Shown: positions 31,721 through 41,470 of the stretch, piece by piece
Position numbering within the stretch: the first letter of the stretch is position 1
How the letters are laid out: every line of letters starts with the position of its first letter
Assembly: GCA_947590905.1 (NCBI GenBank)
Contig: CANQCU010000005.1
Coordinates: forward strand, 1 to 64,000
Length of the DNA stretch: 64,000 nt
From: an uncultured Clostridia bacterium
Lineage (GTDB): Bacteria; Bacillota; Clostridia; TANB77; CAG-508
Direction: 5' to 3'
Notes under the pieces: model-generated
What the model saw: only the letters and a program-made list of their open reading frames with translations
What the model was told of the DNA's origin: nothing
The model's database searches: none
Position numbers and translations under genes: made by a program

Positions 31721-31909
31721 ATGAAAGAAATAATTTTTTTAATAATAGGACTAGCACTCGCATTAATTGGAGTAATATTAGTATATGATGCAAGAAGCAT
31801 ATCAAAAAAATTATTTGGCTTTGGAGACCAAAATGAAGCGTCTGCAGGGCTAAAAATAATGGGATTTTTTCTAGCAATGATAGGCACTTTATTCATATAT
31901 TTTAGATAA
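31721..31909 (+). CDS. Small two-helix membrane protein
   Basis: 62 residues of unknown family. Two hydrophobic segments (about 3-21 and 43-60) flank a short polar loop with SISKKLFGFGD. AAAGGA precedes ATG 31721; ATG 31712 in the same frame is possible. The L,D-transpeptidase starts 11 bases after its stop, so the two are likely co-transcribed. Confidence 0.7.
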   Translation: MKEIIFLIIGLALALIGVILVYDARSISKKLFGFGDQNEASAGLKIMGFFLAMIGTLFIYFR

Positions 31910-31920
31910 AGGAATTTTAT

Positions 31921-33099
31921 ATGACAAAAAAACAAAAAAATGTAAGAAAAAAGAAAATAATAATAACTATAACTTTTTTGCTCACTTTACTTTTAGTAGT
32001 TTCAATAGCATCTGCGATATATTTTACGACGAGAAATTCAAAAAAAGAATTAACTAGCAAAAATACTAATATACTATACTATAACGAATCAAATAATAAA
32101 AATGAAGAGGAGGAAAACGTGATAGTAGTTGGTATAGAAAATAATGAGTCGCAAACAAATGAAAATAGTGAAGAAGGACAAAATAATAGTGAGAATAATG
32201 GGAGTATTATAAATAATAATAATGTTCCTCAAAAAGCAGACCCAACATATTACATAAAGATAAATAATCAAGCAAATGTAGTAACAGTATATAAAAAAGA
32301 TTCAAAAGGAAATTACACAGTACCTGTAAAAGCAATGATTTGTTCAATAGGAGATGCAACACCACAATCTGGAGTATATACAATGTCAGATAAATATACA
32401 TGGAGATTACTTGAAGGGAATGTCTATGGACAATATGCATGTAGAATAACAGGGCATATTTTATTCCATTCAGTTCCATATCAAAAACAAGATAAATCAA
32501 CTCTTGAATGGTGGGAATATGACAAATTAGGTACAAAAGCATCACTTGGTTGCATAAGGCTAAAAGTAGAAGATGCAAAATGAATATATGATAATTGTGT
32601 ACCAGGAACAAAAATAGAATTTTATAGTGATAAAAGTCCAGGACCACTTGGAAAACCTACAGCACAAAAGATAAGTGATGATGAAGAAGTTAGAAATTGG
32701 GATCCGACAGATCCGGATGCAAAGAATCCATGGAAAGACTATTTAAAAAGAAAAGAAGAATCAAAAGAAACAAATGCTAAACCAGAAGATAATAAAACAC
32801 CAGAAATAAATAGTAATACAGGAAGTAGCAATGATACAAATGTTAATAACAATAATGCAAATAGTAATAATGCAAGCAATAATAACAATGAAGGAAATAG
32901 TAATAATTCAGAAAACAGTAGCAATGTAAATGGCAATAACGTAAATAATAATGCAAGTAACAACGATACAAACAGCAATAATTCAAATAATAACAATAAA
33001 GAAAATGCAAGTAACGCCAATAATATAAATGCCAATATGCAAAACAATGAAAATGATAAAACAAAAGATAGTGAAGTAAAAAGTATAAAAACGAATTAG
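31921..33099 (+). CDS. L,D-transpeptidase (YkuD) with in-frame TGA and Asn-rich tail
   Basis: N-terminal membrane helix (about 14-36), an Asn/Glu linker, then a YkuD domain. The domain has HILFHSVPY and the catalytic LGCIRL. Right after VEDAK comes TGA at 32581-32583, followed in the same frame by IYDNCVPGTKIEFYSD, the expected end of the domain, where the family usually has Trp (DAKW-IYDN). The frame then runs 170 codons without another stop, through a tail dominated by Asn and Ser, to TAG 33097-33099. Without readthrough the product has 220 residues and lacks the last YkuD strands. Such enzymes make 3-3 crosslinks in peptidoglycan. It could be a nonsense mutant, TGA readthrough, or TGA read as Trp. 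TGG is used for Trp elsewhere. Confidence 0.8.
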
Positions 33100-33121
33100 G
33101 TAGGTAATCTTACCTACCTTA
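33098..33121 (+). terminator. Hairpin between the transpeptidase gene and valS
   Basis: AGGTAGGTAA pairs with TTACCTACCT around a two-base turn. No T run follows. No T-box is recognisable upstream of valS. Confidence 0.55.
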
Positions 33122-33145
33122 AATATATAATTGGAGGATGGAAAG

Positions 33146-35776
33146 ATGAAAGAAAGCAATTTAAAACAGTATGAACCAAAAGAATTTGAAGAAGAAATAT
33201 ACAAAACTTGGAATGAAAAAGGATATTTCACGCCAGTAGTAGATAAAACAAAAACACCATATACAATAGTAATTCCACCACCAAACGTCACAGGAAAATT
33301 ACACATGGGACATGCTTTAGTTATGACACTTCAAGATATATTAATTAGATATAAAAAATTAAGAGGATTTAATACTCTTTGGATACCAGGAACAGACCAT
33401 GCTGCTATTGCAACAGAAGTTAAAGTAGTAGAAAAATTAAAAAAAGAAGGAAAGACAAAAGAACAAATAGGAAGAGAAGCTTTCCTTAAAGAAGCATGGG
33501 ATTGGACACATGAATATGGAGGAACAATAATAAAACAATTAAAAACCTTAGGATGTGCTTGTGATTGGACAAGACAAAGATTCACTTTAGATGAAGGGCT
33601 ATCAAAAGCAGTAGAAAAAGTATTTATAGACATGTACAACAAAGGAGCAATATATAGAGGCAATAGAATGATAAACTGGTGTCCAACTTGCAAAAGTTCT
33701 CTATCAGACATAGAAGTAGAATTTGAGGAAGAACCTACACATCTTTGGCATATTAGATATTATACAAAAGACAAGAAAGAATATGTAACAGTTGCAACAA
33801 CAAGACCAGAAACAATGCTTGGAGATACAGCAGTTGCAGTTCATCCAGATGACGAAAGATATAAAAATATGATAGGAAAGAAAGTTGTACTTCCAATAGT
33901 AAATAGAGAAATACCTATTATTGCAGACGAATTTGTAGAAAAAGAATTTGGAACAGGATGCGTAAAATTGACACCTGCACATGACTTTAATGATTATGAA
34001 GCAGGAATAAGACACAACTTAGAAATGATTAGAGTATTTGATGAACAAGGAATAATGTTAGATATATGTCCAAAATATAAAGGAATGGATTTAAATACTG
34101 CAAGAAAAGAAATAGTAAAAGACCTAGAAGCTCTTGGAGTACTAGAAAAAACAGAAGATTATATGCATAATGTTGGAAAATGCTATAGATGCCACAATAC
34201 AGTGGAGCCAACAATCTCTATGCAATGGTTCATGAAAATGGATGAACTTGCAAAACCTGCAATAGAAGCAGTAAAATCGGGTGAAATAAAATTTGTTCCA
34301 GAAAGATTTGATAAAACATATTTCCATTGGATGGAAAATGTAAAAGACTGGTGCATATCAAGACAGATATGGTGGGGACATAGAATACCCGCATATTATT
34401 GTAAAGATTGCGGTGAAATAATGGTCTCAAGTAAAAAACCAGAAAAATGTACAAAATGTGGAAGTACAGAAATTTTCCAAGACCAAGACACTTTGGATAC
34501 ATGGTTTAGCTCTGCATTATGGCCATTTTCAACAATGGGTTGGCCAGAAGAAACAGAAGATTTTAAATACTTCTATCCAACAAGCACATTAGTTACAGCA
34601 TATGATATTATATTCTTCTGGGTTGCAAGAATGATATTTTCAAGCTTAGAACACACAAAAAAGATACCTTTTAATACAGTATTTATGCATGGTTTAGTTA
34701 GAGATGCACAAGGAAGAAAAATGTCAAAGAGTTTGGGAAATGGAATAGACCCAATAGATATAATAAATGAATTTGGTGCAGATAGTTTAAGATTTTCGCT
34801 AGTACAAAATATGACACTTGGAAATGACATAAAATATTCAGAAGAAAAAGCTTCATCAAGCAAAAACTTTGCAAATAAAATATGGAATGCATCTAAATTT
34901 GTTTTATCAAATATTGATGAAAGCCTAAAGGAATTTAAAGAAGAAAAATTATGCTTAGAAGATAAAGCAATAATAAATAAATTAGACAATCTAAGTTTAG
35001 AAGTAACAAACCATATCGAAAAATATGAAATCGGAATTGCAGCAAACAAAATATATACATTCCTTTGGAGTGAGTTCTGCGATTGGTATATAGAAATGGT
35101 AAAACCAAGATTATACAATGAAAATTGTGATACAAAGAAAGAAGCAATGTACACATTAAACTATGTACTTACAAATTCTCTAAAATTATTACATCCATTT
35201 ATGCCATTCATAACAGAGAAAATATATAAAGAGTTATTAGATAGCAAAGAAAGTATAATGCTTGAAACTTGGCCAGAGCTTAAGAAAGAATTAAAATACA
35301 ACAAAGAAGAAAAAGACATAGAAATCTTAAAAAATATTATAGTAAATATAAGAAATATAAGAGCAAATATGAATGTAGTTCCAAGTAGAAAAACAAAATT
35401 AATCTTTGTTACAAAAGAATATAAGAATCTTGTCGAAGAATCAACTGAATTCTTGAAAAAACTTGGTTTTGCAGATAGTATAAAAATACAAGAAGATAAA
35501 AAAGATATACCAAGTAATGCAATTTCAATAGTACAAGAAGGAATTGAAGTATTTATTCCTTTTGAAGAATTAGTTGACATAGAAAAAGAACTAGAAAGAC
35601 TTCAAGGAGAAAAAACAAAACTTGAGGCAGAAGTAGAAAGAGCAACTAAAATGCTATCAAATAAAGGCTTTGTAGAAAAAGCTCCAAGAGCAAAGATAGA
35701 GGAAGAAGAAGCTAAGCTTAAAAAATACAAAGAAATGTTAGAGACAGTTGAAAAGAGAATAAGTGAAATGAAATAA
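33146..35776 (+). CDS. valS: Valyl-tRNA synthetase
   Basis: 876 residues. Class I synthetase: PNVTGKLHMGHA (HIGH type), KMSKSLGNG (KMSKS), editing domain TTRPETMLGDTAV, zinc-like CKDCG...CTKCGS, and C-terminal coiled coil (ERLQGEKTKLEAEVERA). ATG 33146 is 8 bases after GGAGG; the TTG at 33131 is part of that site. Intact, no in-frame CGG across 876 codons. Confidence 0.97.
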   Translation: MKESNLKQYEPKEFEEEIYKTWNEKGYFTPVVDKTKTPYTIVIPPPNVTGKLHMGHALVMTLQDILIRYKKLRGFNTLWIPGTDHAAIATEVKVVEKLKKEGKTKEQIGREAFLKEAWDWTHEYGGTIIKQLKTLGCACDWTRQRFTLDEGLSKAVEKVFIDMYNKGAIYRGNRMINWCPTCKSSLSDIEVEFEEEPTHLWHIRYYTKDKKEYVTVATTRPETMLGDTAVAVHPDDERYKNMIGKKVVLPIVNREIPIIADEFVEKEFGTGCVKLTPAHDFNDYEAGIRHNLEMIRVFDEQGIMLDICPKYKGMDLNTARKEIVKDLEALGVLEKTEDYMHNVGKCYRCHNTVEPTISMQWFMKMDELAKPAIEAVKSGEIKFVPERFDKTYFHWMENVKDWCISRQIWWGHRIPAYYCKDCGEIMVSSKKPEKCTKCGSTEIFQDQDTLDTWFSSALWPFSTMGWPEETEDFKYFYPTSTLVTAYDIIFFWVARMIFSSLEHTKKIPFNTVFMHGLVRDAQGRKMSKSLGNGIDPIDIINEFGADSLRFSLVQNMTLGNDIKYSEEKASSSKNFANKIWNASKFVLSNIDESLKEFKEEKLCLEDKAIINKLDNLSLEVTNHIEKYEIGIAANKIYTFLWSEFCDWYIEMVKPRLYNENCDTKKEAMYTLNYVLTNSLKLLHPFMPFITEKIYKELLDSKESIMLETWPELKKELKYNKEEKDIEILKNIIVNIRNIRANMNVVPSRKTKLIFVTKEYKNLVEESTEFLKKLGFADSIKIQEDKKDIPSNAISIVQEGIEVFIPFEELVDIEKELERLQGEKTKLEAEVERATKMLSNKGFVEKAPRAKIEEEEAKLKKYKEMLETVEKRISEMK

Positions 35777-35808
35777 TTACAAATAAAAATTATAAATAAT
35801 AGTTAACG

Positions 35809-35837
35809 AAAGAACTCCAAATATGGGGTTCTTTTTG
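35809..35837 (+). terminator. valS terminator, first of two similar copies
   Basis: AAAGAACTCC, loop AAATAT, GGGGTTCTTTTT. Confidence 0.85.
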
Positions 35838-35862
35838 ATTATTTAAAAATTATCAAATTTAC

Positions 35863-35888
35863 AAAGTTCCAAATATGGGGCTTTTTTG
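35863..35888 (+). terminator. valS terminator, second copy
   Basis: AAAGTTCC, loop AAATAT, GGGGCTTTTTT. It repeats the core TCCAAATATGGGG of the first copy 50 bases earlier, suggesting a local duplication. Confidence 0.65.
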
Positions 35889-35935
35889 TTTAACAAAAAT
35901 ATAAATGTCAATACTAAAGATAAGGAGATGAAGAA

Positions 35936-36787
35936 ATGTTAATATTTGAAATACTGAAATTTATAATTTACTCAGCCCTAATAGTATATATTTCTAAAAA
36001 AATACTAGTGAAATTACTTAGAAAAATTGCAGAAGTTTTAGATTTAAGCCCAAAAGCAGTTGGAAATATAGCAGGCTTTGCAACATCAATGCCAGAGCTT
36101 TTAACAGTATTTTTCTCATCAATACAAGGACTATTTGATGCAAGCATATACAATATAGCAAGTTCAAATATAATAAACATTATTCAATATATGTCTTCAA
36201 TTGCAGTAAATAAAAATAGAAAAGAGTTAAGTAACAAAGCAATAAAAATAGAACTTGGAATAGTTATTGCAACTATATTAATACCAGTATTAATGATTAT
36301 ATTTGGAATAGATGCAAATATTAACATAGTCCCAATATTTATTTTGTTATTCATATTTTGCTATTATATACGTTCAAACGGATATAAACTATATGGAAAG
36401 GCATTTAATAACGAAAGAGAGATAAAGAAAATAGAAGAAGAGAAAAAATGGGTAAAAAACAAATCAAAAATTGCAATAGTAAGTTTTATAGAATTACTGA
36501 TAGTAGGAGTAATACTTTTTGTCGTAGGAAATTTACTCGGAGACACATTGCAAACTTTCAAATTAAGATTTAATATACCAGAAGCAATAATCGGAATAGT
36601 ATTAGGTTTTATAACAAGCATACCAGAACTTATAACCTTCATAGAATCACAAAAACATCATAAAAAGAACAAAAGCAATATAGAGGGAGTAGTAGAAGCA
36701 ACAGAAAACTTATTCTCATCTAATGTAATTAATTTATTTATTATAGAAAGTATAGGAATAATTATGTATGTATTTGTAAGAAGATAA
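35936..36787 (+). CDS. Sodium/calcium exchanger (CaCA) family membrane protein
   Basis: 283 residues, about 10 hydrophobic segments. The two alpha-repeats of the cation exchanger family are visible: GFATSMPELLTVF with ASSNIINI near residue 80, and GFITSIPELITF with FSSNVINLF near 265; the Pro-Glu and Ser-Asn residues form the ion site in this family. The substrate ion is not certain. A charged loop (about 155-175) splits the halves. AAGGAGATG precedes ATG 35936. The stop lies in the left arm of repeat copy A. Confidence 0.82.
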   Translation: MLIFEILKFIIYSALIVYISKKILVKLLRKIAEVLDLSPKAVGNIAGFATSMPELLTVFFSSIQGLFDASIYNIASSNIINIIQYMSSIAVNKNRKELSNKAIKIELGIVIATILIPVLMIIFGIDANINIVPIFILLFIFCYYIRSNGYKLYGKAFNNEREIKKIEEEKKWVKNKSKIAIVSFIELLIVGVILFVVGNLLGDTLQTFKLRFNIPEAIIGIVLGFITSIPELITFIESQKHHKKNKSNIEGVVEATENLFSSNVINLFIIESIGIIMYVFVRR

Positions 36788-36923
36788 TAATAATGATTTA
36801 TTTTTATAACTGCGTAAGCGATCAAACGTAGCGCAAGCGAAGTGCGAAGTGGAGCAATTTACATATAAATATTTCAATTGAAAATTGCGACAGCAAAGTT
36901 ATAAAAATAAATCATTATTATTA
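36784..36923 (+). repeat. Intergenic hairpin repeat, copy A
   Basis: An 86-base core beginning GCGTAAGCGATCAAACGTAG and ending GCGACAGCAA is enclosed by perfect 27-base inverted arms (36784-36810 with 36897-36923). Copies B (49705) and C (60484) share the core but have different arms, each self-complementary. All three lie just after a stop codon in the same orientation. An inner stem (GCAATTT/AAATTGC) differs from B and C by a paired change, which suggests selection on folding. Confidence 0.85.
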
Positions 36924-36972
36924 TATTTAATTTGACGATCTTTAATTTGATATATTGTAACTATGCCTACTA

Positions 36973-37001
36973 TTGATTTTTCCTTAAAAATGTAGTAAAA
37001 T
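36973..37001 (+). promoter_or_regulatory. Promoter of the ArsP_2-like gene
   Basis: TTGATT at 36973-36978, 17 bases, TAAAAT at 36996-37001. Confidence 0.5.
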
Positions 37002-37034
37002 AAATAAGTTAAAATAAAGTAGAGGAGAGAAACA

Positions 37035-37883
37035 ATGCTAGATATATTATTAGATACAGTAATTGATAGCATAAAATTGTTACCATTTTTATTTATTGCA
37101 TACTTAATAATGGAATACATAGAACACAAAATAAGCGATAAATCAAAAGAAAAAATACAAAAGTCTGGTAGAATTGGACCAGCAATAGGTAGCATACTTG
37201 GAATATTTCCACAGTGTGGTTTTTCTGTTGCAGCAACGAACCTTTATGCAGCAAGAATAATAACACTTGGAACACTAATATCAGTATACCTATCTACTTC
37301 AGATGAAATGTTACCAATATTAATATCAAAAGCAGTACCAATAGGAACAATACTTAGCATACTTGGAGTTAAATTCATAATTGGTATGGTATATGGTTTT
37401 GCAATAGACTTTATTTTACAAATAAGAAATAAAAACAAAAAAGAGCAAAATAAAATAATAGACTTATGTGAAGAAGAACATTGCCATTGTGAAAATGGAA
37501 TATTAAAATCAGCATTAAAACATACAATAAGCATATTTATTTACATATTCATTTTGACCTTAATAATAAATGTAGTAGTTGAAATAATTGGAGAAGAGAA
37601 CTTAAAAAGCTTTATGTCAGGTCAGGCAATATTTGAACCAATATTTGCATCATTAATAGGATTAATTCCAAACTGTGCATCATCAGTAATAATAACAGAA
37701 CTATATTTGTCAGAAATAATAAGCTTTGGATCACTTATAGCAGGACTTTTAGTTAATGCAGGGGCAGGAGTGCTTATGCTATTTAGAATAAACAAAAACT
37801 TAAAAGAAAATATAAAAATAGTAATTTTGCTATTTATCTTAGGTGCAGTTACAGGAATTGTATTTAATTTGATAGGCATTTAG
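37035..37883 (+). CDS. Putative ArsP_2-type metal(loid) exporter
   Basis: 282 residues with about eight hydrophobic segments. FPQCGFSVAATNLYAAR and its second-half echo IPNCASSVIITELY match the family annotated as putative heavy-metal or arsenic efflux (PF11449-like). The central loop carries CEEEHCHCENG, a likely soft-metal site. Function is inferred from family only. GAGGAGAG precedes ATG 37035. trmL follows 70 bases later. Confidence 0.75.
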   Translation: MLDILLDTVIDSIKLLPFLFIAYLIMEYIEHKISDKSKEKIQKSGRIGPAIGSILGIFPQCGFSVAATNLYAARIITLGTLISVYLSTSDEMLPILISKAVPIGTILSILGVKFIIGMVYGFAIDFILQIRNKNKKEQNKIIDLCEEEHCHCENGILKSALKHTISIFIYIFILTLIINVVVEIIGEENLKSFMSGQAIFEPIFASLIGLIPNCASSVIITELYLSEIISFGSLIAGLLVNAGAGVLMLFRINKNLKENIKIVILLFILGAVTGIVFNLIGI

Positions 37884-37953
37884 TTTAATTAAGAGATAGT
37901 AATATAATTCTTAAAGTTCTTAATACAAATATTACAAGTAAAGGAGTAGCTTT

Positions 37954-38451
37954 ATGAAAATAAACGTAGTAATGGTAGAACCAGAAATTCCACAAAACAC
38001 AGGAAACATTGCAAGAACTTGTGCAGCAACAGATTCAAAACTTCATTTGGTACATCCACTAGGATTTAGCATAGAAGATAAATATTTAAAAAGAGCAGGA
38101 TTAGATTATTGGGATAAAGTAGAAATAGAAGAGCATGAATCACTACAAGCATTTTTAGAAAAATATAAACCAGAAGAGCACAATATGTTTTATGCTAGTA
38201 CAAAGTCAAAGAAATGTTATACAGATGTTGATTATAGTAAAATGGATGAAGTATTTATACTATTTGGAAAAGAAACAAAAGGCTTACCAGAAGACCTTTT
38301 GCAAAAATACATAGATAATGCAATAAGAATACCAATGAAAGGAGAACTTCGCTCTCTTAACCTTTCAAACTCAGTCGCAATAATAGTTTACGAAGTATTA
38401 AGACAAGCAAATTTTGGAGAATTAAAGCAAATAAGCCAGTATTTTAATTAA
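37954..38451 (+). CDS. trmL: tRNA (cytidine/uridine-34-2'-O)-methyltransferase
   Basis: 165 residues. SPOUT-fold enzyme methylating the wobble base of tRNA-Leu. VEPEIPQNTGNIARTC, LFGKETKGLP and IPMKGELRSLNLSNSVAI are the three SPOUT motifs. AAAGGAG precedes ATG. ruvA starts 15 bases after the stop. Confidence 0.94.
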   Translation: MKINVVMVEPEIPQNTGNIARTCAATDSKLHLVHPLGFSIEDKYLKRAGLDYWDKVEIEEHESLQAFLEKYKPEEHNMFYASTKSKKCYTDVDYSKMDEVFILFGKETKGLPEDLLQKYIDNAIRIPMKGELRSLNLSNSVAIIVYEVLRQANFGELKQISQYFN

Positions 38452-38466
38452 TAGGAGGAACAAAAG

Positions 38467-39069
38467 ATGTTTGCATACATAAAAGGAAGTTTAGAAATGA
38501 AACTTAATGATTCAGTTGTAGTAGAAGCAGGAGGAGTAGGATACAAAATATATATGCCACAAAATGCAATAGACAAATGTGGTAATATAGGAGATACAGT
38601 AAAAATACATACACATTATCATGTAAGAGAGGATAACATAAGTCTTTATGGATTTTTAACATCTGAAGAACTAAGAATGTTTGAATTACTAATAAGCGTA
38701 AGCGGAATAGGAGCAAAATCAGCATTAACAATACTTGCAAATGTAGAACCACATCAATTTGCTCTAGCAGTAATTACAAATAATGATGAAAGACTTACAA
38801 AAATTCCGGGAATAGGTAAAAAAACAGCAGCAAGAATGGTGTTAGAGCTTAAAGATAAAATGAAGATAGAACTAGAAGGACAAGAAGTAGTAGAAAAACA
38901 AGAAGAAAGTATAAACATAAGCGAAAATATAAACGAAGCAATATCAGCTTTATTAGTGCTTGGATATAATAGAAAAGAAATAGAAAAAGCTTTTGAAAAA
39001 GAAAATTTAGAAAATTTAAGCGTAGAAGATATCATAAGAAGAGGACTATCAATACTTGGAAGAGACTAA
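38467..39069 (+). CDS. ruvA: Holliday junction helicase subunit RuvA
   Basis: 200 residues. OB domain (MFAYIKGSLE), helix-hairpin-helix region (GIGAKSALTIL, IPGIGKKTAARMVLEL) and C-terminal RuvB-binding domain (NEAISALLVLGYNRKEIEKA). RuvA holds Holliday junctions for RuvB. The usual downstream partner ruvB is not here; rarA follows instead. Confidence 0.96.
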   Translation: MFAYIKGSLEMKLNDSVVVEAGGVGYKIYMPQNAIDKCGNIGDTVKIHTHYHVREDNISLYGFLTSEELRMFELLISVSGIGAKSALTILANVEPHQFALAVITNNDERLTKIPGIGKKTAARMVLELKDKMKIELEGQEVVEKQEESINISENINEAISALLVLGYNRKEIEKAFEKENLENLSVEDIIRRGLSILGRD

Positions 39070-39144
39070 AATGAACAAGCGCGATATTTCGCTCTTTGTA
39101 ATATTTACTTATGTTTAATTCAAAAACAAAAGGAGGAAACAAAA

Positions 39145-40390
39145 ATGGATATGTCAAAACCACTTGCATATAGAATGATGCCAACGACACTAGAAGAATA
39201 TGTAGGACAAGAGCATATATTAGGACCAGATAAAATTTTATATAGAACAATAAAAGCAGATAGACTATCAAGCATCATACTTTGGGGACCTCCTGGTTGT
39301 GGTAAAACTTCACTCGCAAAAGTAATAAGCAACACAACAAAAACAAAATTCTATAAAATAAATGCAGTAACCTCAGGAGTTACAGAAATAAAGAAAATTA
39401 TAGAAGAAACACAAAATCTACTCTTAAATCCTAGCCGGAAAGTGTATATTGTTTATAGATGAGATACATAGATTTAATAAACTTCAACAAGATGCACTTC
39501 TTCCATCTGTAGAAAATGGGACAGTCATTTTAATTGGAGCAACAACAGAAAATCCATATTTTGAAGTAAACAAAGCTCTTATATCAAGGTCTATGGTTTG
39601 CAGACTAGAGCCACTTGATGTAGAAGACATATATAAAGTATTAAAAAATTCATTAGAAAAAGAAGATGGACTCAAAAGCTTTAATGTAAAAATAGAAGAT
39701 TCTACGCTAAGAAAAATTGCAGAAACAGCCAATGGTGATGTAAGAAATGCATTAAATGGATTAGAAGTTGCCGTACTTACAACAAAAATGGATTCAAACG
39801 GAGTAATAAACATAACAGACGAAATTGCAAAAGATTGTGTAGCTCAGAGAAAAGTTATATTTGATAAAAATGGAGATAGCCACTATGATAATATAAGCGC
39901 ATTCATAAAATCAATGAGAGGTAGTGACCCAGATGCAGCAGTATTTTATTTAGCAAGAGCACTAGCAGGAGGAGAAGACCCAATGTTTTTAGCAAGAAGA
40001 ATAGTAATATTAGCAGCAGAAGACGTAGGCCTTGCAAATCCTAATGCATTGGTAGTCGCAAATTCTGCAATGCAAGCAATACACATGATAGGTATGCCAG
40101 AAGCAAGAATTATTTTATCAGAAGCGGCAATATATGTTGCAAAATCAAAAAAATCAAATTCTGCATATTTAGCAATAGACAAAGCTTTAGAAGATGTAAA
40201 AACAAAAGAAACAGGAGAAATACCAATGCATATTAGAAATGCTCCAGCAGAGGGAATGCATGAGTTTGGATATGGAAATGGATATAAATATCCACATGAC
40301 TATCCAGGACATATTGTAGAGCAACAATATCTTCCAGACGAAATGCTTGGAACAAAATATTATGTAAAAGATGATACAGAGGAGAATTAA
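39145..40390 (+). CDS. rarA: Replication-associated recombination protein RarA, one +1 CGG shift
   Basis: 414 residues when C39436 of CGG 39436-39438 is skipped. AAA+ ATPase acting at stalled forks. Zero frame: PLAYRMMPTTLEEYVGQEH, Walker A GPPGCGKTS. After the skip: SGKCILFIDEIHRFN (Walker B), GATTENPYFEVN (sensor 1), NGDVRNALNGLE, then the RarA C-terminal tetramer domain (GSDPDAAVFYLARAL, NAPAEGMHEFGYG). Stop TAA 40388-40390. Without the shift the product ends just before Walker B, so it would be inactive. AAGGAGG before ATG. Confidence 0.95.
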
Positions 40391-40411
40391 TATATTACTC
40401 CTCTGTTTTTT
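40376..40411 (+). terminator. Terminator overlapping the rarA stop
   Basis: ACAGAGGAG pairs with CTCCTCTGT, followed by TTTTTT; the stop codon is in the loop. Confirms that the shifted frame ends here. Confidence 0.9.
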
Positions 40412-40465
40412 AATATGTATTGCTTTATTTAAATTTTATATTAATAAATAACTTATAAAATACTT

Positions 40466-40684
40466 TTACTCAATTCTCCTATTATCTTTAGAAGTAAGTC
40501 TTTCATACTCTTTACATTTAATTTTATAATCTAATTGCATACATAAATATCTATAATACATATATGCTTGTTCATATTGCATCATTGGATTAAACATAGG
40601 ATCTTTGTACATATCACTCATATTCGGGTCAAAATTCAAATTATCATAAGGAGAAAAACCATTAAAATCAGTATTTTTATCCAT
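40466..40684 (-). CDS. Small Met/Tyr-rich protein of unknown function
   Basis: 72 residues, rich in Met, Tyr, Asn and Asp (MMQYEQAYMYYRYLCMQ). Two adjacent ATGs (40687 and 40684) follow GGAGG; I chose 40684 with 7-base spacing. The end is basic and polar. The composition recalls small spore-associated proteins, but I cannot name a family. It is the only minus-strand gene in this stretch and is convergent with rarA. The 40740-40988 gap is AT-rich with no clear signal beyond one weak hairpin. Confidence 0.65.
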   Translation of the reverse strand: MDKNTDFNGFSPYDNLNFDPNMSDMYKDPMFNPMMQYEQAYMYYRYLCMQLDYKIKCKEYERLTSKDNRRIE

Positions 40685-40988
40685 CATAAAACCTCCATGA
40701 CTTAAACAAATATATTTTGCAAATTGCATAAAGTACAAATTATAATTAATTAAAAAATATAATCAATTAAAAAATCATAAATACAATTTGCTCAAAAATT
40801 AAAATCTATTTCTAAATACTATTCTAAAAATACAAAATTATGAATAGTTTATATAGAAAGAAATCATTTATAATATTAATTATTTATAGTATTAATTCAA
40901 GAAGATATTAATTTAATAATATCAAATTAGATATAAATGAAGATATAAAGTTGCAACTTCATTTATAAATAAAAGGGAGGGGATAAAA

Positions 40989-41391
40989 ATAAAAGAAATA
41001 ACAGAAACAAGAGCAATAGTAGAAAGTAACAATGCGGTAAAAATTTTAAAAGGAATTATTGTCTCAGTAATATTAACACTTGTACTATTATTTATATATT
41101 CAGCTATACTTACATATACAAACTTAGGAGAAAATACAATAAAACCAGTAGTTATTGCAATCACAGGAATAAGCATTTTAGCACGGAAGTTCAATAGCAG
41201 TAAGCTCAATAAAGAAAAACGGAATATTAAATGGAGGACTGATAGGTTTAATCTATATATTACTAATATATTTAGCATCTAGCATAACAGGAGGAGAAGG
41301 GTTTAACTTAAATATATACTCAATAATAATGATGATTCTTGGGGTTGTAGCTGGTATGATAGGGGGAATAGTAGGGGTGAATTTGAAATGA
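40989..41391 (+). CDS. TIGR04086-type small membrane protein, ATA start and one +1 CGG shift
   Basis: 133 residues with four hydrophobic segments. No ATG, GTG or TTG opens this frame after the in-frame TGA at 40938. AGGGAGGGG (40974-40982) lies 6 bases before ATA at 40989, so ATA is the likely start. CGG 41184-41186 is met in frame after GISILA. Skipping C41184 gives GSSIAVSSIKKNGILNGGLIGL and a final Gly-rich helix ending at TGA 41389-41391. This hairpin of Gly-rich helices is typical of the TIGR04086/YrzE-like family, of unknown role, often near yajC/tgt. It could start elsewhere only if a further shift exists. Confidence 0.72.
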
Positions 41392-41411
41392 AGTAGAAAA
41401 TATGCTATAAT
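41383..41411 (+). promoter_or_regulatory. Promoter of the gene at 41471
   Basis: TTGAAA at 41383-41388, 17 bases, TATAAT at 41406-41411 with TGC extended -10. Confidence 0.65.
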
Positions 41412-41470
41412 AAACATAAGGAAATCTATTTTCCTAAATCTAAAATGTGTCCTTAAGGAGGAAACATCAA

